Source of the DNA: Calothrix sp. C42_A2020_038 | GTDB lineage: Bacteria > Cyanobacteriota > Cyanobacteriia > Cyanobacteriales > Nostocaceae | Direction of reading: 5' to 3' | Assembly (NCBI GenBank): GCA_015272395.1 | Contig: JACYLQ010000001.1 | Coordinates: forward strand, 1 to 64,000 | DNA length: 64,000 nt | Shown here: one piece after another, positions 9,501 through 18,206 of the stretch | How positions within the stretch are numbered: the stretch's first letter is position 1 | Layout of the letters: the number at the start of each line of letters is the position of its first letter | Translations under genes and position numbers: made by a program | Notes under the pieces: generated by a model | What the model saw: only the letters and a program-made list of their open reading frames with translations | What the model was told of the DNA's origin: nothing | Database searches by the model: none

Positions 9501-10632
9501 TTGAACGATTACCATTAGCATCAATTAATTCCCCTTTCAGCGTTGCAGTTGAACGACCATCTGCAGGAATACGAGCTTCAACTGTATCTAAAATTAATCG
9601 TTTCGGCGCCCCACTGACTTCGACTTTGATAGTAGTTGCGGGTTGTGTCACACCCACAATCTGTGCGGTAATAATATTTTCGCCTTCTTTGAGGGAAACA
9701 CCATACCAGGTTTGTGTTACTAAACCATTATTTGCGTCAGTTTCTGTGCGTCCAATCAAATCATGGTTAACTAACTCACCATTCACCCGCAATTCGATAC
9801 TCGTGTTGACGGGAAACTGCAAAACAACCGTCGCTGCGGGAATATCTAAAACGGAGTCTGGTGTTGGAGTCAGGATTTTAACTGTGGAGGAAGTCAAGGA
9901 AGTAGGTTGATTTGAGGTATTTTTTTGTTCTTCTACTTTCAATTCTTTGTTTTCAATTTTCCTTGCCTGCGCTAATTTTTGCAAACTTGAGGGTAACTTG
10001 ATATTCTCTGCTGGTTGAAAAGGTTGAATTGCTTGTTTTGGTTTTTGTTGATTGAGTGCTTTTTGAAGCCTGTCTGCGGTTGATAGATAATTAGAATCAG
10101 CAATGGGTGTAACTTCAACTTCCGAAGGTACGCTAAATTCTGTCATGCTCGCTGAAGTGCAGTTTGGTTGAATATGAACAGTAGCATCTTCAAGATTGTT
10201 TGTTGCGCCCAGAATCAAATTTTGATTTTGTTTACAGTCGATATCAGGAGCTAGTGATTCAGTTGTTTGAATGTTAACTGCTTCGGGTGTGGTAGAGTTC
10301 TGTGTTGGTTGTTGATTAAATTGTGAATTCAGCGGATTCTCAGTGTTTTGAGAAGATTGTGCTTTGGCAATGGTGGGAGAAAAAACTAAACTGAAAGCAC
10401 CAGTTAACGCACTCATTAATAACAGGTGCGAGCGTGTTACTTTCTTCTTCACAGGTTCAGGAACAACGTTAACAACCTGATAACGAAACAAGGGTAAGCT
10501 CAAACTCTCTTCCTTTGTCGGTTTGTGAGACTGACAAACTTTAGTAGGAATATCTTCTGGAGTTTTTTCGGTGTGAGGATTTTGTTTTGACTTTGAACTT
10601 GTTTGTGATATAATATGCAGTCTATGTATCAT
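6568..10632 (-). CDS. Large outer-membrane barrel with Ig-like domain
   Basis: A 1354-residue protein. About 70 polar residues precede the signal hydrophobic stretch (about 70-90, ending AKAQ), an unusually long N-terminal extension; internal Met 74 is an alternative start. A low-complexity periplasmic region follows, then a beta-sandwich (about 255-330) and an invasin-type Ig-like domain beginning ADGRSTATLKGELIDANGN. From about residue 450 to 1310 alternating-hydrophobicity strands with Gly/Tyr turns (QITGFYGDNV, LRLQYDHEDN, ASAKYEHRTS, LRLAAGYVFG) indicate a large outer-membrane beta-barrel. A charged tail of about 40 residues follows the last strand. Its start overlaps the preceding DUF11 gene and its stop overlaps the OmpA-domain gene, each by ATGA. 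It could be the translocator or scaffold for the neighbouring DUF11 proteins. That role is inference; no TonB plug or POTRA domain is seen. Confidence 0.75.
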   Translation of the reverse strand: MIHRLHIISQTSSKSKQNPHTEKTPEDIPTKVCQSHKPTKEESLSLPLFRYQVVNVVPEPVKKKVTRSHLLLMSALTGAFSLVFSPTIAKAQSSQNTENPLNSQFNQQPTQNSTTPEAVNIQTTESLAPDIDCKQNQNLILGATNNLEDATVHIQPNCTSASMTEFSVPSEVEVTPIADSNYLSTADRLQKALNQQKPKQAIQPFQPAENIKLPSSLQKLAQARKIENKELKVEEQKNTSNQPTSLTSSTVKILTPTPDSVLDIPAATVVLQFPVNTSIELRVNGELVNHDLIGRTETDANNGLVTQTWYGVSLKEGENIITAQIVGVTQPATTIKVEVSGAPKRLILDTVEARIPADGRSTATLKGELIDANGNRSNRNSIITLNTTSGEFVGVDFKPDQPGFQVEARNGQFTATLKSDLKAQTVRIRATSNDLEAYTQLQFETALRPSLVTGVVDLRLGARGTDYFGIYRDFLRPDKDRSTRLDINSAIFATGAVGEWLFTGALNTSRSLNEDCNCDNRLFRTYQFSEQNYPVYGDSSKTDVVAPSIDSLFLRFERSAKIPGAAPDYAMWGDYNTEELARQSQQFTAVTRQLHGFKANYNLGNFQITGFYGDNVQGFQRDTLAPDGTSGFYFLSRRILVPGSENIFLELEELNRPGTVLERRQLNRGADYDIDYDRGTVLFREPILRTDVGQNGEVLVRRIVASYQYDSQDSNSNIYAGRLQYNFARGLKQESWLAATYLKEDQGVRDFELFGADTLISFGSQGKFIAEFARSRNNSELMGDVSGDAYRLEAEGQILTGWQGRAYYRFADTGFANNATISFVPGQTRYGAQLTGKLSRSTNLRLQYDHEDNFGIAPQPLNSFEDLFAPRLQAVPGSKVDNSLTTVLAGIQQRFGNTIFDFDWIHRDRKDRIPANTLTSQSDQLRSRLSVPITNNLTFLAQNELTISSEKDTIYPDRTIFGLNWGVFPGINVSLAQQFYNGGQFEGNSITSLSVNGEHKLGRDTTITGRYSILGGANEVTTQGAIGLNNKWTIAPGLRLNLAYEHIFGNFLGRNATGQQFAQPFTVGQAASSIGFNGGDSYSVGLEYSDNPNFQASAKYEHRTSSAGANTVITAGVTGKISPALTALLRYQQANASNQKLTGLGDTANLRLGLAYRDPSNDKFNALLRYEYRKNPSVIPDTIIFGSGTGSEDHTFAAETIYAPNWQWEFYGKYALRNSTSYLASDLIGNGSVNLVQLRATYRLGYSMDIVGEARWIGQSNNTETGFVVETGYYLTPNLRLAAGYVFGKVDDRDFSGTRSAGGAYLGLTVKLNELFNGFGLQKRPPTQQKESVIQALIKHKNQRSSQPNEGTGI

Positions 10633-12161
10633 TGCTTAACTTCCTCCTGGAAGGTGGGGGTGACTGCAAAATTCATGCGTACCGTTCCACCTGGTTCTAA
10701 GCGCACGAGACGCGATTGGCTGTTGCGTTCTTTAAATTTGGTATTAGGTGCAAGGGTATAACCGGGAAGACTACTTAAATCTAAAACTCCTGTGTGATTT
10801 CCAGGTTTGACATTGACAACAGAGTACAAACCATTTGGATCTGTAGTAATACGGTTGCCATTTTCCATAAAAATTACGGCATTTGGTACGCCTGGTTCTC
10901 CTGGTTGTTGTTCACCATCGAAGTTTTTATCGATAAATACCCGACCGATGATAGTACCGCAATCTGAGGTAATACCTGGTCTAATTTTCAATTGATGTAT
11001 GGCTGGACCATCTTTGGCAGCAAAACCATTATCCGCGCGTTGCACATTGACAATTGCTGTATTGCGACCGTCACCGCGTACAGCATCACTAGTTAGTTGG
11101 ACTGCATAAGCAATATTTAATACTAGTCCCCTTGGAATTGTGGCATTAGTACGGAATGTGACAGTTGAACCTTGACGTTCTGCCGTAACGTTGACAAGTT
11201 GACCGTTAATTTCACCGCGTACTGACTTTTGTAGGAAGTTGAATCCCAAAGGTAAGTTATCAGTGACAACAATGCCATTTAAACCAACATCTGATAGATT
11301 TTTGATAGAGAGACGGTAAATTGCACTATCCCCAGGTTCTGCGGTGGCTCTATCTCCCGATTTGATAATTTGTACTTGATTAGGTTGACACATTCCTGTT
11401 GTAAACCGGAATGCTAATAAATCAAGTCCGACAGTTTCAGCATTGGGAACAAAAGCCACAGTGTCGGTAAAGCTTGTACCACCTGTAGTAGTAATTGGTT
11501 GCCCATCCAGGGAAATAGCTGTGTAGCGAACGATGTTATTTCCAATCCCACCCGTACTATCCTGGATTTGGAGTTTGATGCGTCGTTGAGTGTAAATAGA
11601 GTTTTGTGGTGGATTTACTACTAGAATGTAACTTTTACCTGGAGCGATTTGACCTTTGTTGGGGTCGAATAAAAAGTTATAAGTACCGCGCGGTTCTTGA
11701 TTCGTTAAAAAATAAGGATTACTATTCTCAATATTCGGTGCAAGTCCAGCAGGAACACCATTATTTTGAATATCAGGTAACTCAGTTCGTGTGAGCGAAA
11801 CTAACTTACCTAATTCAGTTCCAGTTGGGTCATTAGGGTTGGGTTCGTATATTCCTACAGAAAATCCAGTGTAATCAGGTAAAATTTCGCCACCACATCC
11901 TAAAATTCTTCCCAACGGGTCAACTAATGGTTTTTTAGTTGCATTCAACTGGCTGGATGTACCTTGAAATTTAAATTTACTAGCAGGGTCTGTGTAAGTA
12001 TAACTTGCTTGGTTATTAATTGCTGGACGCGCGGTTTTCTCTTCTGCTTGTTGGGCATTTGTGATACCTGTAGAACTATGTAAAACACTTCCAATTAATA
12101 CCGTTGTAGTTATCCTTCGCAACCATTTTATACTTAGATATTGGTGTTGCGGATGGTTCAC
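10629..12161 (-). CDS. Exported DUF11 + SdrB-like protein
   Basis: A 510-residue secreted protein with signal peptide (about 18-37, cleavage after TNAQ). An N-terminal region of about 240 residues holds two cysteines, in CGGEIL and the later MCQPN. A DUF11 / conserved-repeat domain (about 270-390) begins IKSGDRATAEPGDSAIYRLS and contains VVTDNLPLGF. The C-terminal SdrB-like domain begins GTIIGRVFIDKNFDGEQQ, with the DPNGLYSV turn. DUF11 domains build stacked beta-sandwich fibres in bacterial surface proteins. The stop overlaps the start of the barrel gene by 4 nt, so stoichiometric production with the barrel is likely. The hairpin at 12254 separates it from the preceding gene. Confidence 0.8.
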   Translation of the reverse strand: MNHPQHQYLSIKWLRRITTTVLIGSVLHSSTGITNAQQAEEKTARPAINNQASYTYTDPASKFKFQGTSSQLNATKKPLVDPLGRILGCGGEILPDYTGFSVGIYEPNPNDPTGTELGKLVSLTRTELPDIQNNGVPAGLAPNIENSNPYFLTNQEPRGTYNFLFDPNKGQIAPGKSYILVVNPPQNSIYTQRRIKLQIQDSTGGIGNNIVRYTAISLDGQPITTTGGTSFTDTVAFVPNAETVGLDLLAFRFTTGMCQPNQVQIIKSGDRATAEPGDSAIYRLSIKNLSDVGLNGIVVTDNLPLGFNFLQKSVRGEINGQLVNVTAERQGSTVTFRTNATIPRGLVLNIAYAVQLTSDAVRGDGRNTAIVNVQRADNGFAAKDGPAIHQLKIRPGITSDCGTIIGRVFIDKNFDGEQQPGEPGVPNAVIFMENGNRITTDPNGLYSVVNVKPGNHTGVLDLSSLPGYTLAPNTKFKERNSQSRLVRLEPGGTVRMNFAVTPTFQEEVKQ

Positions 12162-12253
12162 TGAATATTTCTCCTCTCAAATGCCAGATACATTTAGATA
12201 CATAAAATACTGTTGTTAAATAACCTCTAATCTTGATCGATTATCAATTCCTT

Positions 12254-12280
12254 GGTTGGGTTACACTCTGTAACCCAACC
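12254..12280. repeat. Perfect hairpin GGTTGGGTTACA
   Basis: Arms GGTTGGGTTACA and TGTAACCCAACC with a 3-nt loop, a 12-bp perfect stem in the 146-bp gap between two surface-protein genes. GGTTGGGTT...AACCCAACC hairpins are a dispersed repeat type in filamentous cyanobacteria (general knowledge). It may stabilise or attenuate the locus transcript; no strong T-run follows. Confidence 0.6.
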
Positions 12281-12307
12281 TACAAAAGTATTGAGGAAAT
12301 ATATAAG

Positions 12308-12892
12308 CTACTTCACTTGTACCTGATAACTACCTTTAACAACACTCTTAGCTTCTACTAACGGGACTTGCATACGAATGTGTGTATAAACACTTGCAGG
12401 TGCTGGTCTGGTTTCCACTTTACCGTTAGGGAGGGTTACTTTGATTGTTGGGTTTTCCACAAAGCTGCGTCCACCATCGATACTATAGGTAATTTTAGAA
12501 TTACTCTTAATATCAGCAATTGCGGACTTCAAGATAAACTCCATACCTTTAGGAATAGGTTGATTAATAGTTAAGTTTTTCACTTGTTTATCACTAATAT
12601 TTTCGCCGCTAATTGTGTAACGTAATATATCACCAGGTTGTACAGTTGCTTTACCTTGAAGTGACTGCCAGGTTTGACGTTGCTTACCTTGTTGGTCTTG
12701 GGTAATGACTTGTTTTTCTGCATCCAGTTGTAATTTAACTTTCTGTTGTTTTTGTACATTTTGTGCATTTACACTAGACACAAAAAAGTTCTGAGTTGCG
12801 GACATCTGTACAACAACAGCGACACTAGCAATAACAGCAACTGCTCCTAATCCAAATAAGTAACTTCGTTTCATTGATGAAAACCTTTTCAA
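12308..12892 (-). CDS. Small exported DUF11-domain protein
   Basis: A 194-residue protein. An N-terminal signal or anchor helix (about 11-31) is followed by a Gln/Lys-rich linker and a single DUF11-like beta-sandwich (about 75-190) with VQPGDILRYTISGENISDK and the PIPKGMEF turn. The Met at residue 7 is an alternative start. It is the second gene of the leftward surface-protein locus, 69 bp after the large DUF11 protein. A single-domain DUF11 protein beside multi-domain ones could serve as a periplasmic subunit or cap, but nothing in the sequence proves this. Confidence 0.75.
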   Translation of the reverse strand: MKRFSSMKRSYLFGLGAVAVIASVAVVVQMSATQNFFVSSVNAQNVQKQQKVKLQLDAEKQVITQDQQGKQRQTWQSLQGKATVQPGDILRYTISGENISDKQVKNLTINQPIPKGMEFILKSAIADIKSNSKITYSIDGGRSFVENPTIKVTLPNGKVETRPAPASVYTHIRMQVPLVEAKSVVKGSYQVQVK

Positions 12893-12961
12893 TGTGGTTA
12901 ATACTTAACGTGATTCCAGATATACTCCTCTCCTTGTCAAGAAGAGGAGATGGGAGTGAGG

Positions 12962-15508
12962 TCAATTGACTTTGCGTTGGAAGATAAATTCGCGTTTCTC
13001 ACCAGGTTGAACAATACCAGTTACAGTGTTCACATATTTGGTAACATCTGTATCTGCTGTTGTACCAGTTTGGTCAATTGCAGAGTTGGCGCCGTTTGCA
13101 CCACTATAGAATTGAATTGTGGAAGCACCTGTATCTTTTGCTGAACCGACAATGTTGCTAGTATCGATTTGACCGTTAACATCATTATCTTTCGCCCAGT
13201 TATTCTTACCATCACCAGTTATGGTGCTAAGGGTTCCATCTTCCACAATTACCACTTTGTCTGCTCTTAGCGTGACGTTACCTGTACCAGATTGGGCTTC
13301 AGAAATATTTGTATAGGTGATACGGTACTCAATAATATTTCCAGGTGCGGGATTTTTCTTATCTACACTAAATGTACCTTCGTTACCTTGAACAGCTGGA
13401 CCAGTTCCTGGAAGTACGCGAGATTCTTTCAGCAGCTTCAAGAAACCTGTATATACACGGTCGATAGTGACATTCTTCGCGGTTTCAGAACCAAGACCTG
13501 GTGTCGCATCATCAATAAACGCTGTTATCGGTACGGGATAACCTTTTCCTGTATCAGTGGATAATGGTGTATCTGCTGGTAGATTTACTTCTACACCGTA
13601 GTTCGTACTGGCGCCTGGTGCGACATTTGGAATCGTAATGTATTTAGCTTTATCATCAATGGGGGATTGGTCATTAGTTGTGGCAGGATTACCATCCGTA
13701 TCAAATTTAAAGGTTGTTCCATCCCACACATATTTCTTAGATTCAGAACCATAAGTAATTGTGACTACGGTATCTTTCGGTAAATCAGCAGGTATTGCAG
13801 GTGCGCTTGGTACAAGCGAAATACTACTTGGGTCAGTACCACTATTTCTGACCGTGTTGGTAAATGCTACTGGTGATGGGTCAATTTTGTCGCCTGGTTT
13901 CTTATCGGAAGGTACAAACGAAGATTTGTTAGTAAAATCATCATTGTTATTGTTAGGACCAATTGCATCGGGTGCATTTTGAGGCCCGTTCAATACCGCA
14001 GATGGAACTGGTTGTTCTATGACAAAGCTATTAGCTTCACCTCCTGGACCTGTAGCACTATTATTGTTACCTGTATCTACACCTGTGTTGCTTAAGTCAG
14101 CAGGATTATCAATAAAGCCATCAGTAATTGTCGAAGGTGTATCTGGAATACCATCATTGTTGGTATCGGTTGAACCAGGAGGAATATTCTTACCATCGTA
14201 GTTACTGGGGTTTTGGTCACCGGATTCATCATAAACTAGGTTATCAGGGATACCATCGTTATTATTATCAATAGGTGGAATTCCAGAGGTTTGACCAAAT
14301 AATTGAGCAATATTGTTAACTGTCAACGGGGCTGTGGTTCCAGCCTTGACTTTGACTTGAACATTAAACCCACTCACTGTTTGTCCGGGTGCAACTGCGT
14401 TAACAATGTTCGGGTCATTTACAAAACCAACACGGGTAACGCTGCTGAGAGTTGCAGGTGGCGTCAGACTCCAAGTTGCAGCATTGGCGTTGATTGTAAC
14501 TGGATCAGTTGTGTATACGGCTTGCCACCCAGGAGGAGGGGTAGGGATTATCGCAAGTTCTGTACCCGCAGGAATTGCATCGGATACTAGGATACGCGCA
14601 CCTGTTAACCCTTTGATTGTTGTACCTGCTAGTGGCGCCGGAGTAATACCATTTCCGGTGGGGTCGTTTAATTCAACTCGCATTCCCAAGCTATAGGTTA
14701 ACTTATCGTCGTCAATGGCTGGGGTTCCAGCATTGTTGTAGTCGCTTCGTACTTTGAGAACAGTTGCTAGTGCATAAGTTTTTAGTGACTGGTTAACTGT
14801 TGCTTTTTGGGTGGCACTTGCTTCCCGAACTCCATTTACAGGGGCGCCGATAACATCACCTGGTGTAACATCGGGGTTATCAACAGTGTAAACGTCACCA
14901 CCATCAGGACTGCGGAGTTGGTTTTGCGCGTCACCTGGGGTATCACCCAATGTAACGTTGATAATGTCGTTAGTTTGGGCGCCAGGTTGTACAGTGACAG
15001 GAACGCGAACTTGAATCGAACCACCAGCAGGAATTGAATCGGTAATTAATTCACTACCACTAATTGGTATCCAAGTTGCACCGCCATCTTTGCTATATTC
15101 CAAATTACCAGCAGTACCAGGTCCAGTGACTCGTGCCAAGTTAGGAATACGAAATCTAGTCGGGTCGTTACCAACGTTGGTAACTGTGTAAGTGTAGTTG
15201 ATTGTATCGCCGACTGCAACAGGAGTTGTTGGAGTTGAATCTGTAACCCCTGATGCCGTTACTGTAATACCTGCTACTTCTGCTACTGTCACCACAACGG
15301 TGTTTGAAGTAGTATTTATTTTTGTACCTGGGTCTAAAGGGTCTTCGTAAGTACCAGTTGCAGTGTTACTAATAGACTCACCTGCTTTTGTACCCTCAGC
15401 CAACACAGGAGCAATGAACTGAAATATTCCATTAGCAATCAATGCAGCGGCAACCACTGAGTGGTAAAGCGTCGATGGCTTTTTGACAAATTTCTGATGT
15501 TGTGGCAT
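12962..15508 (-). CDS. Large exported multi-DUF11 surface protein
   Basis: An 848-residue protein, first gene of the leftward surface locus. The start at 15508 (MPQHQKF) was chosen because it gives a normal signal peptide (about 14-37, cleavage near VLAEG); an upstream in-frame start at 15610 would run through a leader hairpin. Mature regions repeat the DUF11 theme (GDTINYTYTVTNVGNDPTRF, NTVRNSGTDPSSI, NIIEYRITYTNISEAQSG). A long Asp/Asn-rich central linker with DTNNDGIPDTPS and NNNDGIPDN resembles calcium-binding thrombospondin type-3-like repeats. It ends EKREFIFQRKVN without sortase or SLH signals. It is probably a calcium-stiffened extracellular fibre protein anchored by partners in the locus; calcium binding is inferred from the Asp-rich repeats. 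Confidence 0.75.
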   Translation of the reverse strand: MPQHQKFVKKPSTLYHSVVAAALIANGIFQFIAPVLAEGTKAGESISNTATGTYEDPLDPGTKINTTSNTVVVTVAEVAGITVTASGVTDSTPTTPVAVGDTINYTYTVTNVGNDPTRFRIPNLARVTGPGTAGNLEYSKDGGATWIPISGSELITDSIPAGGSIQVRVPVTVQPGAQTNDIINVTLGDTPGDAQNQLRSPDGGDVYTVDNPDVTPGDVIGAPVNGVREASATQKATVNQSLKTYALATVLKVRSDYNNAGTPAIDDDKLTYSLGMRVELNDPTGNGITPAPLAGTTIKGLTGARILVSDAIPAGTELAIIPTPPPGWQAVYTTDPVTINANAATWSLTPPATLSSVTRVGFVNDPNIVNAVAPGQTVSGFNVQVKVKAGTTAPLTVNNIAQLFGQTSGIPPIDNNNDGIPDNLVYDESGDQNPSNYDGKNIPPGSTDTNNDGIPDTPSTITDGFIDNPADLSNTGVDTGNNNSATGPGGEANSFVIEQPVPSAVLNGPQNAPDAIGPNNNNDDFTNKSSFVPSDKKPGDKIDPSPVAFTNTVRNSGTDPSSISLVPSAPAIPADLPKDTVVTITYGSESKKYVWDGTTFKFDTDGNPATTNDQSPIDDKAKYITIPNVAPGASTNYGVEVNLPADTPLSTDTGKGYPVPITAFIDDATPGLGSETAKNVTIDRVYTGFLKLLKESRVLPGTGPAVQGNEGTFSVDKKNPAPGNIIEYRITYTNISEAQSGTGNVTLRADKVVIVEDGTLSTITGDGKNNWAKDNDVNGQIDTSNIVGSAKDTGASTIQFYSGANGANSAIDQTGTTADTDVTKYVNTVTGIVQPGEKREFIFQRKVN

Positions 15509-15534
15509 AAAGAATCTAAACAATAAGACAATTA

Positions 15535-15562
15535 AAATCCTGTAAAAACAGGATTTTTTTTT
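15535..15562. promoter_or_regulatory. Leader hairpin of the surface-protein locus
   Basis: Arms AAATCCTGT (15535-15543) and ACAGGATTT lie 27 nt before the start of the first surface-protein gene. On the plus strand a run of T follows and would make an intrinsic terminator, but no rightward gene ends here. On the minus strand the hairpin ends in TTTAATTG, so it could attenuate the leftward transcript or form a 5-prime stabilising stem. Confidence 0.5.
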
Positions 15563-15610
15563 GCAAGAATTGGGATGAGAATGGGCAATCACTTTTATCG
15601 TATAAATCAA

Positions 15611-15960
15611 GTGATTAATACTGATTGCGTCAATTCTTCATAATTTTTTACTCCGTCAATTATTACACATCGATTAGATATATTTATCAACTCTGTTGTA
15701 ATTATTCGGAATTAAATTTCAATACAAATGTAAATCTTACTACTTGAAACTCCATCTGTATAAATACTTAAAAATCAAAGTTTTTCATCGTAGATGTTGT
15801 TCATTTTGTTTTATTTAAACCAAAAAAATCAATAATTGTAAACATCAAACTCGTGAATATTGCCTTTGACACAGAGTTTGTTTTTAGCTCTCTGTAAAAA
15901 AATCTACAGAAGTTAAAGCTTTCATCAGTACAGATATTTAGAAAAATTAGCATAGTTAAT
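15611..15960. other. AT-rich non-coding stretch, probable promoter
   Basis: Nothing coding was recognised. This AT-rich stretch separates the divergent surface-protein locus and the M28 peptidase gene and presumably holds both promoters. No clear operator was identified. Confidence 0.4.
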
Positions 15961-15961
15961 T

Positions 15962-16000
15962 CCCGCATTCCGTACTTCAATTTGAAGTCTGGAATGCGGG
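15962..16000. repeat. Long hairpin upstream of M28 peptidase
   Basis: Outer arms CCCGCATTCC and GGAATGCGGG (10 bp), with the inner pair ACTTCAA / TTGAAGT, give an almost continuous stem. There is no T-run on either side. It resembles the ATTCC-type dispersed hairpins of this window; a regulatory role is unknown. Confidence 0.6.
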
Positions 16001-16102
16001 TTGTAACCGTAAATAAATCAGGGTAGTCTAACCGTTGGTGCTGACATTTTTTTGTCATATTTAACTTACACACTATATATATCAGCACTTATCCACCCTC
16101 TT

Positions 16103-17362
16103 ATGTCCGTAAGACCACAAACAAAATCATGGCTAAAGGTTGTACTGACAACGATATTATTACTCACACCCACAGCTTGTGCTGTTCAAAATATCACAAC
16201 AGCGCAACAACCGACAGTTAAACAAAGAACTCAAAATCAAACAGATAATCAAGCTTATACAGATGTACAAAATTTAGTAAATATGGGGCCGCGCGTTGCT
16301 GGCACTCCAACTAACGAGAAAGCCAGTACTTATATTGAACAACAATATCGCCAAGCTGGTTACAGAACCAGAATCCAAACTTTTACTTATTCCAAATTTA
16401 GAGATGCAGGTTCAAGTCTAGCATTAGATGGGACAACAATCAAAGCTAATGCCTTTAGAGGTTCGGCGCCTGGTAAGCTATCAGGTAAATTAGTTGCTGT
16501 GCCTAATTTTGGACGTGCAAATGATTTTACCAAGGTTAACGTTGAAGGAGCAATTGCAATAGTTAAACGCGGGGAAATTCGGTTTACGGAAAAAGTCCAG
16601 AATGCGACTAATGCTGGCGCCATTGGGGTAGTTATATTCAACAATAAACCTGATAGCCTATCTTCTGGTACCTTAACTCAAACATTTAAAATACCTGTTG
16701 TTGGAATATCGGGTGATGATGGTGATACATTAATTACCCGCACTCAAATAGCGCCACTCAATATTGATCTCAACGCTAATGGTAGAAATGTTGATGTGAC
16801 AGGACGTAATGTCATAGCCTATCAAGAAGGTGTCACGCAACCTCAAGTCATAATAGGTGGTCATTATGACTCAGTGGAAGGTTCTCCGGGAGCGAATGAC
16901 AATGCGTCGGGTACAGCAGTAGTGCTTGATATTGCTCGGAAAGTTTCCCAAACACCGCTAGCACGTCAAGCATGGTTTATTGCCTTCGACGCAGAAGAAG
17001 ATGGGTTGCATGGTTCGCGCGCATTTGTGAATGCTGCAACTCCACAGTTCCTTAGCGAACTAAAAGGGATGATGAATTTTGATATGGTTGGAGTTAACAA
17101 CAAATTGCTAATTGGTGGTAGTTCCGAGTTAACCAAACTAGCTAAAGTTGTTCAACCCCAAGCTCAGTTATATGGTGCCAACTGTGCAAACGGCGCCAGT
17201 GACCACGCTCCTTTTGCTGCTAAGGGTGTACCTATCCTGTTTTTCTATCGAGGTATGGAGGCAAACTACCATACACCGAACGATAAAACCGTTGACCCAA
17301 AATTGCTTAATGAAACTATCCAAACTGGTTTGGATATCTTCAAGCGCTTAGTTAATAATTAA
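16103..17362 (+). CDS. Secreted M28 family Zn aminopeptidase with PA domain
   Basis: A 419-residue exported peptidase. The N-terminal hydrophobic segment ends [12 protein letters not shown], a near-lipobox, so it may be a lipoprotein. A PA (protease-associated) domain spans about 120-215. The M28 catalytic domain carries the two-zinc ligands in order: His254 (GGHYDS), Asp266 (GANDNASG), Glu298/Glu299 (DAEEDG), Asp in NFDMVG and His368 (ASDHAPF). The family removes N-terminal residues from peptides outside the cytoplasm. The ATG at 16103 was chosen over an upstream in-frame TTG (16052), which would put a hydrophobic stretch before the signal. It is followed 35 bp later by the trypsin-like protease gene, so the two are probably co-expressed for extracytoplasmic protein turnover. 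Confidence 0.88.
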   Translation: MSVRPQTKSWLKVVLTTILLLTPTACAVQNITTAQQPTVKQRTQNQTDNQAYTDVQNLVNMGPRVAGTPTNEKASTYIEQQYRQAGYRTRIQTFTYSKFRDAGSSLALDGTTIKANAFRGSAPGKLSGKLVAVPNFGRANDFTKVNVEGAIAIVKRGEIRFTEKVQNATNAGAIGVVIFNNKPDSLSSGTLTQTFKIPVVGISGDDGDTLITRTQIAPLNIDLNANGRNVDVTGRNVIAYQEGVTQPQVIIGGHYDSVEGSPGANDNASGTAVVLDIARKVSQTPLARQAWFIAFDAEEDGLHGSRAFVNAATPQFLSELKGMMNFDMVGVNNKLLIGGSSELTKLAKVVQPQAQLYGANCANGASDHAPFAAKGVPILFFYRGMEANYHTPNDKTVDPKLLNETIQTGLDIFKRLVNN

Positions 17363-17397
17363 TAGTTTACTTACTTCTCACAACTAGGATATCTGCA

Positions 17398-18174
17398 ATG
17401 TCTTTTACTGCAAATAGAAATACAATAGCTACCTTATCTTTATTGGCATTCGGAACAATGACTGCTTTTTTACGACCACAAGTTGTTCCAGCATCAACAA
17501 ATGTTCCGCTTACAGAACCTTCAGCGCTAGTAGCTACGGGTGATAGTAATTTTATTGCTGCGGCAGTTGAACGCACCGGGCCTGCGGTCGTGCGGATTGA
17601 TTCCGCGCGTTCTATCCAAAGTCCATCTAGCTTTAATGGTAGGCGAGTTGCGCGCGGTACAGGTTCAGGGTTTATATTTAGACGCGATGGTTTAATTCTT
17701 ACTAATGCTCATGTTGTTGGTGGTGCCGACCGAGTTACAGTCACACTTAAAGATGGGCGCCGATACCCAGGTCGAGTCTTAGGGGAAGACCGAAGTATGG
17801 ATGTAGCAGTTGTCCAAATTCAAGCTTCAAATTTACCTACTGTCAACATGGGTAACTCCGACCAACTCAGACCGGGTGAATGGGCTATTGCAATCGGCAA
17901 CCCTCTTGGTTTAGACAATACTGTTACAGTTGGTATTATTAGTGGTACTGGTAGAAACAGTCGTAATATTGGCGCCCGTGGCCGTGATATCAATTTTATC
18001 CAGACTGATGCAGCTATTAACCCAGGTAATTCTGGTGGACCTCTTCTCAACCAACGCGGACAAGTTATCGGTATCAATACTGCTATCATTCAAGGCGCCC
18101 AAGGTTTAGGTTTTGCTATCCCTATTAACCAAGCACAGCAAATAGCTAACCAGCTTATCGCAAGAGCAAGTTAA
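17398..18174 (+). CDS. HtrA-like serine protease lacking PDZ
   Basis: A 258-residue S1C (DegP/HtrA-type) protease with an N-terminal signal or anchor segment (about 10-35). The catalytic triad is His105 (TNAHVV), Asp135 (MDVAVV) and Ser212 (GNSGGPL). The protein stops after [18 protein letters not shown], exactly where HhoA/HhoB/HtrA relatives (about 390-420 residues) enter their PDZ domain. No PDZ coding remains downstream; the gene is closed by the hairpin at 18184. Without PDZ, substrate selection and oligomer control should differ from canonical HtrA. It lies behind the M28 peptidase gene, same strand. Active-site motifs are intact, so it is probably a functional short form rather than a pseudogene. 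Confidence 0.88.
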   Translation: MSFTANRNTIATLSLLAFGTMTAFLRPQVVPASTNVPLTEPSALVATGDSNFIAAAVERTGPAVVRIDSARSIQSPSSFNGRRVARGTGSGFIFRRDGLILTNAHVVGGADRVTVTLKDGRRYPGRVLGEDRSMDVAVVQIQASNLPTVNMGNSDQLRPGEWAIAIGNPLGLDNTVTVGIISGTGRNSRNIGARGRDINFIQTDAAINPGNSGGPLLNQRGQVIGINTAIIQGAQGLGFAIPINQAQQIANQLIARAS

Positions 18175-18183
18175 TGCCATGTG

Positions 18184-18206
18184 GAGACGTAGCAATGCTA
18201 CGTCTC
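18184..18206. repeat. GAGACGTAGC hairpin repeat
   Basis: Arms GAGACGTAGC and GCTACGTCTC around AAT, one of at least four GTAGAGACG-type hairpins in the window. It separates the convergent HtrA and DUF1003 genes and is followed by TATTTCTT on the plus strand, so it can act as terminator for HtrA. Its left part supplies the last codons and stop of the DUF1003 gene. Confidence 0.7.

Noticed and set aside
9440-9910. 156-codon open frame opposite the giant barrel gene
   Set aside because: It lies wholly antisense within a clear coding region; its translation shows no domain and it is explained by codon bias of the real gene.
15801-16088. 95-codon leftward frame between surface locus and M28 gene
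   Set aside because: It contains the long hairpin at 15962, has no ribosome site and no recognisable protein features.
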